In this document: piece after piece, positions 28,201-35,397 of the stretch
How the letters are laid out: every line of letters begins with the position of its first letter
Position numbering within the stretch: the first letter of the stretch is position 1
DNA from: Schoenoplectus triqueter
Lineage: Eukaryota > Streptophyta > Magnoliopsida > Poales > Cyperaceae
Reading direction: 5' to 3'
DNA: 35,397 nucleotides
Assembly: GCA_964058805.1 (NCBI GenBank)
Contig: CAXKVV010001308.1
Location: 1-35,397, forward strand
Notes under the pieces: model-generated
Databases searched by the model: none
The model's input: the letters and a program-made list of their open reading frames with translations, nothing else
Told to the model about the DNA's origin: nothing
Position numbers and translations under genes: made by a program

Positions 28201-31135
28201 GCTCCCTCAAACTGAACGGTCTTGAAGATAGTGTCAGCTTGCAACATATATCTTGAAAACGTTGTGATGACAAATTCTTCGTAAATATATCACCCAATTG
28301 TTCTGCTGAACAAATAAATCACACAATCAACTTCTTTGTGGCTACTTGCTCTCGGACAAAATGAAAGTCCAATTCAATATATTTTGTTCTAGCATGGAAA
28401 CAAGATTTGCCGTCAGAAATGTTACTCCCAAATTATCACACCAAAGGACTGGAGCAGATGAACACTGAATACTAATTCTGAGAGTAGGGACTGTAGCCAA
28501 ATTAATTTAGTTGTAGCCATAGCCAAACTACGATACTCAGCTTCTGTAGATGAACGAGATACTGTAACTTGCTTTTTGGAGGACCAGGACACCAAATTAG
28601 ATCTAAGAAATACTACAAAACCAGTGGTGGATATTCTGTCATTAGGGCAACCAGCCCAGTCAGCATCAATGAATGCTTGTAAATAGAGTGAGGATGATTT
28701 GTGCAATGTCAGTCCTTAATGGTACCTTTGAGATATCTCAAGATTCTTTTGATAGCATTCTAGTGTTCATCAGTTGGATTTGCCAGAAATTGAGACACCT
28801 TGTTAATCGAGTAGGCATTGTCAGACCTGATAATTTTTGCATATTGCAAGACACCAACTGTCATTCTATATTGCTGAGGATCTGAAAGAGTTGTAAACCA
28901 GGTTGCATAGGGGTGTTGCAGGGTTTGGCACCAGTCATGTTGGTTTTCTGCAGAATGGACTGAATGTACTGATGCTGAGACAGTGAAGTGAGTTAGAAGA
29001 TGATGTAACTTCAATCCCTAGAAAGAAATTAAGTGTACCAAGATCTTTGAGCGAGAATTCTGAATTAAGTGCAGTGATCAAAGTCTGAATTGCAGCTGGA
29101 CTATTGCCTGTAAGGATGATATCATCCACATACACCAGGAGGTATAAAATGATTCCTTTTCTTTTGAAGATAAACAATGAGTTAACAGATTGAGAGCAAG
29201 TGAAGTTGTAGCCAATGAAAAAGGATTTCAATTTATGAAACCAGGCTCTAGGCGCTTGCTTAAGGCTATATAATGTCTTTTTCAACAAACACACTTTGTG
29301 AGGGTTTAGATTGTCAACAAATCTAGGCGGTTGCTACATGAATATCTTTTCTTCCAATTCACCGTGTAGAAAAGCATTGTTTACATCCAACTGATGAATG
29401 TGCCAATCATGTGTTAATGCAATTGTTAAAAATGTTCTTATGGTTATGGATTTAACAACTGGACTGAAGGTTTCAAAATAGTCTAATCCTTCTTCTTGAT
29501 TGTATCCATTTGCAACAAGCCTTGCTTTGAACCTTTCTATGGTCCCATTAGCTCTTCTTTTTATTCTGAATAGCCATTTGCACCTAATTATGTTGTTGTC
29601 TGGAGGTGGATCCACCAATTGCCAGGTACCACTCTTTGCCAAGGCATCCAGTTCACAGGCCATTTTCTGGCGCCATTGTGGTGATTTTGCTGCTTGAGTA
29701 TAGCAACTTAGTTCTACCTCAAGATCAGAAGAGTGTAGAGGATATTTGATTACTGAGTATAGTTCATATAGAGGAAAACCTTTTGGTCTAAGGCTATTAG
29801 TTTGACTTCTGGTTGTCATAGAGTGACTAGGTACATGTGTATATGCTGTTGAAGTATGATGGTGTTGTGGTGAAGGAGGTGAAGAACTGGGAGGCAAGAG
29901 AGGAGATGAGGGTAGAATGGTAAGTGGAAGTGAGACAGTGGAAGATTGTGATAGAGGTGTAGGAGGGGTAATATGGGCAAAGAGAAATTATTGCTCATTG
30001 AAATACACATTTCTGGAGATATACATCTTATTTGTAGGTATATGAAGACATTTATATCCTTTATGAGAGGCTGAATATTCCATGAAAACACATGCTTTTG
30101 ACCTAGGCTGCAGTTTATGTTGATTATATAGTTTGAGCAAAGGATAGCATTCACAACCAATGGTGTGAAAATACTGATAGTCATGTGCACATCCAAATAA
30201 TTTCTCAAATGGTGACACACTTGCATTGGGTACTGAAGGAAGTCTGTTAATTACAAACAATGTGCTTTCAAATACAATATCCTAGTGTTCCAGTGGAATG
30301 AAGCTATGATACATAGATGCTAACCCTAATTCAACCACATGATGATGTTTTCTTTCAATCAAACCATTTTGTTCTGGCGTATAGGGACATGAGAGCTGAA
30401 AGGTTATTTTAGAAAATTTAGTTTGAAGGGGCTTGTATTCATTATCTCCATCACATTACACAACACAGATTTTGTGTGACAACAAATTTTTAACCTTTAA
30501 TTTGAATTGAGTGAAAATGCTTGAAACATCAGACTTAGAAGTACAACAATAGATCCAAATGAATCGAGAGAATTCATCAGTGAATAGAACATAGTATTTA
30601 TTTCCATGTTGAGAAAGTACAGGAGAGGGACCTCACAGATCAGTATGAATGATTTATAAGGGTTTGGTGGCTCTAGTAGTTGAAGGAACAAATGATAGCT
30701 TATGTACTTTTGCTTTAGTACAATGACTACAAAAAAAAATTTAATCTAGACATGTGAAGTCTATCTGTTTTGCTCAAATTATTTATTACGGAGGATGAAC
30801 TGCATGCCAATCTTGAATGCCAAACATCAAAAGTAGTTGTCAGCTGTAACACATGATGAGATGCATGTGGAGAGGTTAGTTGGTAGAGACCATTACATAG
30901 AGTACCCTATAGTAGAGTTATCTGAGTTGATAGATCCTTCACAAAGCAAGACTTTGATGTAAATTCCACTGTTACTTTGTTATCTTTAGTTAATTGAGAG
31001 ATGCTCAGCAAATTTTTGGTCAATTATGGCACACACAAGACATTTATAAGTAATAATTGACCACTAGGTGTAAGGATAGATGAGGTACCAATATGAAAAA
31101 TATACAAACCTGAACCATTTCCAATATTGTATTCT
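28201..31135 (-). pseudogene. Ty1/copia polyprotein remnant, 5'-truncated and frameshifted
   Basis: Translated pieces in several frames follow the copia order. About 31,130-30,730: the region before integrase (LTKNLLSISQLTKDN, then WHSRL). About 30,720-30,000: integrase, with PYTPEQNGLIERKH near 30,400 and INRLPS..SPFEKLFG at about 30,250. About 29,897-29,334: the N-terminal reverse transcriptase part ([34 protein letters not shown]). About 29,294-28,990: the rest of RT, with YVDD at 29,121-29,132. About 28,680-28,300: RNase H ([36 protein letters not shown]). At least four frame changes and several stops break it, including a stop replacing Trp in the HTDLWGP-type integrase motif near 30,630. 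Gag, the protease active site and the 5' LTR are missing. It cannot encode a working polyprotein. Confidence 0.93.
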
Positions 31136-31139
31136 TACT

Positions 31140-32590
31140 ATTATTATTTTCTAATGTTGGTATTAACAATCCAATGTTATACCTATTGTCACTTTCATAA
31201 TAAAAAAGATAATTTAACAAATACTAAATAATTTTATTGTAACTATTAATATCTTAGAACTCAACGGTTAATACGATGAGATCGAAGCATTAACAGCAAT
31301 ATATTATAACTATCATTACATGAAGAATAAATAAAGATTATTTCACAAATACTAATATAATTGAATTATACATAATAACAATAGTGACCTGAACTATTGA
31401 TACTATGATCTCATAAATATTAACACTAATTAACAAATTATAAGTATCATTACTTGTAACTAACAATACTTGAAAAACATTCACCTTTCCACATTAAGTT
31501 ACAAAATAATTCTAACTATAAATTTAATAGAGTCATCTAACACATAGTAATCTAACAAATAATAATCCAACAACATTCATCAAGAACAATAATCCAACAC
31601 ACAATAACCTAACAATATTCATCCAAAGTACAATAATCTAACAACATACATCCAAAATAGTCATCTAATTATATTATTTGATACGGTTGTATGCATTATT
31701 ATCATCCATCAACGTCTTATATGCCAAAATTGTTAGTTTGTAATAATCTTAAAGTCAATAATACGATAAATTTGTTATATAAAGCTTTGTTCATGAATTG
31801 GATATTTAAACGATATTTTGTTTCCTTGAGTATTATTGAATTTATGAATCATTCCGAGTTCATGACTGGAATTGTGAAACTTCATAATATAGAATATACT
31901 CTTAAAAGTCACTAACCAAGGTAATTAGCAGGAACACTAATTAACCGTTATCAGGTTAGTGTGTGGATTAAATGATGGTCAAGTTTTACAGACCATAGAC
32001 AAAGAGTTGTCATTTTAATCACATAGATAGATGTTCTAAAAACATCGTATTTGATAGACCCCGAATGAAACATTAAATGAAATTGTGTTCGTGTCATTAA
32101 TATTTTCGTTCAGTATTAAATTCTAAAGTATGAGATATTCATCTTTCCTACATAAGATATGTATGTGTGTAATTTCTACCAAATATTATCCGTAAAAGGT
32201 GGCTATAAAGGTAGCTCTTCGGTATACATAACTTATGCGGAGGAAGAGATGGTTTGCCAAAAGTACTATTGTCCCTTGTATTTCTATACGAGTTATAGCA
32301 TCACTGGGCCCCTTGATAGAGTAAGATTATCTGCTAGCAGTATAATTATAAGAGTAATTATATTTGATAATTTACTCAGGATCAAGAAAAGATTAAATTT
32401 GCAAGGATGACACATACCTACCTTGAAACTGATCTGATAGCTATGAGACAAAAGAATTAAACACAAGTAAATAGTTTACTGGATCATGATATTGTACAGT
32501 ACATCATCATCTGTGTAATTGGATGGTCATAGTGCATTCTGCCAGATGCCTCCTATGATTATAGAAGTTAAAACGGCATAACACGGATCC
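31140..32590. other. AT-rich intergenic or decayed retroelement DNA
   Basis: No gene recognised. At about 31,531-31,670 a cluster of AATAATCyAACAA phrases alternates with CATTCATCmAA phrases in 15- and ~28-base units. The less AT-rich stretch from about 31,920 to 32,590 could be old LTR sequence joined to the next feature, but I see no coding domains to prove it. Confidence 0.4.
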
Positions 32591-33530
32591 TGTCGGGTCA
32601 CACCGTATAGGAGTTAATCGGAGAATCTTATTGATTAATTATGAATTATATATAATTAATAATAAGATGGTTATAATTAATTATATATGATATAATTATA
32701 TTTGTCATAGAGATGATAAGAAGCAAAAATCAGATTGAATTTATAATGTGTTGGACACGTCGTATAAATTCGCCGAAACAACAACCGAGAAAAATATAAT
32801 TGTAGATGACAATTATATATATTTGATTTGGATTTTAAATGTTAATTATAGATTTGAATTATGGGCCAAAGCCCATTTATAATTAAAGTCTTAATTAATA
32901 ATTAAAAGCCCAAAATCAGAAAAGCCCAAAATTGGAAAAGCCCAAAATCCGAAAAGCCCAAAAAGGCCCATGAAAAGCCCATGACGACCTTCAAGGGTAT
33001 TTTAGTAATTTTTCCAAAAGCCCAAGGGTATTTCGGTAATTTGGCTAAAAGCGCAATGGCGTTTTGGTAAATTGGATGAACTTTAAGGGTATTTTGGTCT
33101 TTTCACATTGAAACCTCCCTACTATTCACGAGGGCATTTTGGTAATTTGTCAATTCCACTTTTTCTATAAATAGAGGGGTAGGGTGAGAGAAAAAGTTCC
33201 ACCAAATCAGTTCTACTTTCTCTCTCTCTCGGTATATGGTTGTTTCAGAATTCACGGGATCGGTGAATAGTGTTTTTACGAAAGTTGCGGTATTTCTGCA
33301 CATTTGTGAAACAGAATTACCGTGAGTCATGAATAGTACTATTTCGTCTTTTTCTCGGGTGAATAGTGTTTTTGTGAGAAACCGCGATTTACGGTATTTC
33401 TGGCAAAAGAAATAAGCCGCTCTCTGGTTAGTCCTGGTGGATAACCTACAGAGGCATCAGACGTTTGGTGCTCCGAGACAAGCCGATTTTCATTCCAATT
33501 GAAATTTGGAAGCGAGGTATAACATCTTAT
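32591..33530 (+). other. Putative LTR-like segment with TATA box
   Basis: Starts with TGTCGGGTCACACC and has a strong TATA box CTATAAATAG at 33,165-33,174, followed by a CT-rich tract at 33,212-33,228, as in plant LTR promoters. Upstream are about eight AAGCCCAAAA-like repeats (about 32,870-33,025) and about five AGGGTATTTTGGTAATTT-like repeats (32,994-33,150). After the TATA box, a GGTGAATAGTGTTTTT..GGTATTTCTG block is duplicated with a ~96-base offset (33,262 and 33,357). No protein domains flank it, so it may be a solo LTR. Its end is unresolved, and a cellular non-coding promoter is the alternative. Confidence 0.4.
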
Positions 33531-33594
33531 ATTAATCTATTTAATTGTTAAGTAGATTAATGTTTTAGAAATCAATCATGGAGTAGATCAATAA

Positions 33595-33790
33595 AGGTTT
33601 AAAGAGGTGTGTATCTCTCGGTAATCATCCGACACATCACTTTAACCCTAAGCTTAAGTTAGAAGTAAAATAATATTTTACCGTCTTTTGTAAAGGATTA
33701 AATGTCTGTAACTCTCGGTTATTATCCGACATACTTTAATCCCTAACTTAAGTAGAAGTAAAATTTTTGTTCTACGGTCTTTCCGCAGCT
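33595..33790 (+). repeat. 98-bp tandem duplication
   Basis: Copy A starts near 33,595 and copy B near 33,693. Shared blocks: TCTCGGTwATyATCCGACA (33,615 and 33,713), an ACTTTAAyCCTAA.CTTAAGT block, AGAAGTAAAAT and TACgGTCTTT. It lies just downstream of the LTR-like segment and may be its leader. Confidence 0.8.
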
Positions 33791-34068
33791 TGAGCATTAA
33801 TGAGATTTGGGCATTCCGAATCCCTACAAAAATAAGTCTCTTCTTCTTAATGTCATCATGTTGTTGGAATTGAGACGTCAAATCCAATAAATAAAGTTTA
33901 GACTACGTGTTAATATCATTAATATATCAAATACTGTCGCAAATATTACACTAAGTAATGTGATTGATATGCCATATAAATGTGATTAATTAAAAGACGA
34001 CATAATACGTGTTTCACTAAGATTTTGGGCACAAAACATATAGAATTAAAAGTAAATTAATTATAATT
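33791..34068. other. Intergenic DNA, nothing recognised
   Basis: AT-rich sequence with no coding frame or repeat that I can support. Confidence 0.4.
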
Positions 34069-34700
34069 GTTGATGGACCAATTATAATGGATTCAACTAA
34101 TACTTGTGTTAAGGTAAAAGTCAGGATTATGATATGGGCTTTTTCAATGGATTTGGATCAAGATACCAAGCAAATTGAGCTAAGCAGCAAATCTTTGCGG
34201 GCCGCAAAGATTGGTTTCGAGTGTCAGATTTGTTGCTCGGTATGGCTGATATCTTTCTGACTTGTTGTGCAAACAATACCAAAATTTATATACGCATTTT
34301 GAACACATGTACACATATTTTAAAAAGATTTTGGAGAGTATATTAGCACAAAATATTTTATAGAATATTTTATGTTGATTACGAGATCTCTTCAAGATAC
34401 CTATACCTGAGTATAAAAGGCGCTGGATCTCCAAGCAATTTCGGTATGATTTTTCAGGGCACATGTGTTGTGATTATTCTCCATTATCTTCTCTATTACA
34501 TATAACTATCTCTAAAAAATTCATGATCTAAGAGAAAAGGATAAGGACTCGCTAGAGTATGTTTTGAGATTCCGCACAACTGTCTTCACTGATTCCATTG
34601 ATTTGCTTGAGCGGCAAAAGGCGGGAGGCTTAGAAGATGGAAAGTAAGTTCACGCTTCCGCATCTATTTTAATCTTATTTCTTGCACGTTGTTTTCTATT
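34069..34700 (+). other. Second LTR- or promoter-like segment with TATA box
   Basis: Begins TGTTGATGGACC and has a TATA box GTATAAAAGG at 34,411-34,420, followed by C/T-rich sequence near 34,470-34,500. A 23-base palindrome with AATCTTTGCGG arms lies at about 34,191-34,213. The part after about 34,610 (GGCAAAAGGCGGGAGGC to CGCTTCCGCATC) resembles the end of a plant LTR. No coding domains adjoin it, so this is a tentative reading. Confidence 0.3.
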
Positions 34701-35397
34701 TGTAATTATTTATTTAATTTAGGATTTCGGTATTTAGCTCAACCTAAATTGAAATTACACCAATACATGTATCAATTAAAACAAAAATAAGTGAATATTA
34801 AGATATGAGAATTTAATAGTGTACATAATGAACTCTAAAATAATAACATTTGAATCCTATAAAATATAAAAAACACATGATACTGTTAATAGATATATAT
34901 AAAGTATTATATGAATATTAAAAAATAATTCATTATCTATTTGTTAGGTAAGTAGTTACAATAACATCACTAAAGTACTTGTAAGCTGCTCGGCTGTGAC
35001 CATTTGCCCAAAAAATATTCCAAAGTTGACCCTCATCCGTGAAGCTAAATGTAAGAAAAAAATTGGATCGATAAGCCTCTATTTCTCAAAGAAAATTGAG
35101 AAATAATGATATTAATACTTATAATATTTTTGACATGATATTAATAGTTATCAACAATACCATAACAGAGAATGAAATTGAGAAATAAATTTTCAACATG
35201 ATATTAATAGTTGTCATAGCTAAGTATTAATAGTAATAATTAATAAATTATAATAGTTACAATGAGCAAATTAGAAAATGAGCACACAAACAAATTGAGC
35301 AATGGAAAAAAAAAGAGAAGAAAAGAACGAGATAGAAGAAAAAGTATGAGCACATTGAGAATTTGGAAAGAAAATCACAAAAGAATTTCTCAATATA
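34701..35397. other. AT-rich intergenic DNA to the window edge
   Basis: No gene or named repeat seen. An AAATTGAGAAATAA-like phrase with a GATATTAATA follower recurs near 35,093 and 35,173. Confidence 0.4.

Noticed and set aside
32159..32410. 83-residue open frame, plus strand
   Set aside because: No recognisable domain; AT-rich repeat surroundings; likely chance.

Overview
The window is nuclear DNA from a flowering plant. The evidence is one spliced plant gene (Di19 family, five exons with GT..AG introns), plant-type LTR retrotransposons of both superfamilies, a foldback MITE, and long AT-rich intergenic DNA full of short tandem repeats. I cannot name the species.

Layout. (1) 1 to about 11,430: a large Ty3/gypsy retrotransposon on the minus strand. 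From right to left it has a putative 5' LTR (starting near 10,506), a primer-binding-site candidate (10,482-10,500), a gag-type ORF (10,365-8,626), a pol ORF (to 1,279), and a long 3' untranslated region that leaves the window on the left. The pol ORF carries protease, reverse transcriptase, two RNase H domains and integrase. The dual RNase H puts it in the Tat lineage. The two ORFs share one frame and are split by a single TAA inside the capsid domain; otherwise about 9.1 kb of frame is open. (2) 11,430-13,230: tandem direct repeats, then very AT-rich DNA. (3) 13,230-17,720: no convincing gene, but layered repeats: a cluster of TGGGCC/GGCCCA motifs, a minisatellite with a ~42.5-bp period carrying the palindrome TGCCAYGTGGCA, a 127-bp duplication, and a 248-bp duplication whose two copies each hold a hairpin with co-varying arms followed by a TATA-like box. 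(4) 17,720-18,940: GGGTCGGGTT-rich repeat.

(5) 20,545-23,272, plus strand: the only intact cellular gene, predicted to encode a 239-aa Di19 (drought-induced 19) zinc-finger protein. It has a pyrimidine-rich 5' leader, a tiny upstream ORF and an ACGT-core motif upstream. (6) 23,273-27,900: AT-rich DNA with a 404-bp near-perfect inverted repeat (24,670-25,073, a MITE), a 22-bp minisatellite, and a 178-bp tandem dimer. (7) 27,920-31,135, minus strand: a decayed, 5'-truncated Ty1/copia element running from the gag-pre-integrase region through integrase, reverse transcriptase and RNase H to a 3' LTR. (8) 31,140-35,397: AT-rich DNA with two LTR- or promoter-like segments (TATA boxes at 33,165 and 34,411) and several short tandem duplications.

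The genes do not form a pathway: one stress-type regulator sits among mobile elements. The most unusual signals are the duplicated nucleocapsid module in the gypsy element, the ~20-bp motif array in its putative U3, the helically phased G-box-like minisatellite, the covarying hairpin pair and the foldback MITE. LTR outer boundaries and target-site duplications could not be fixed by eye.
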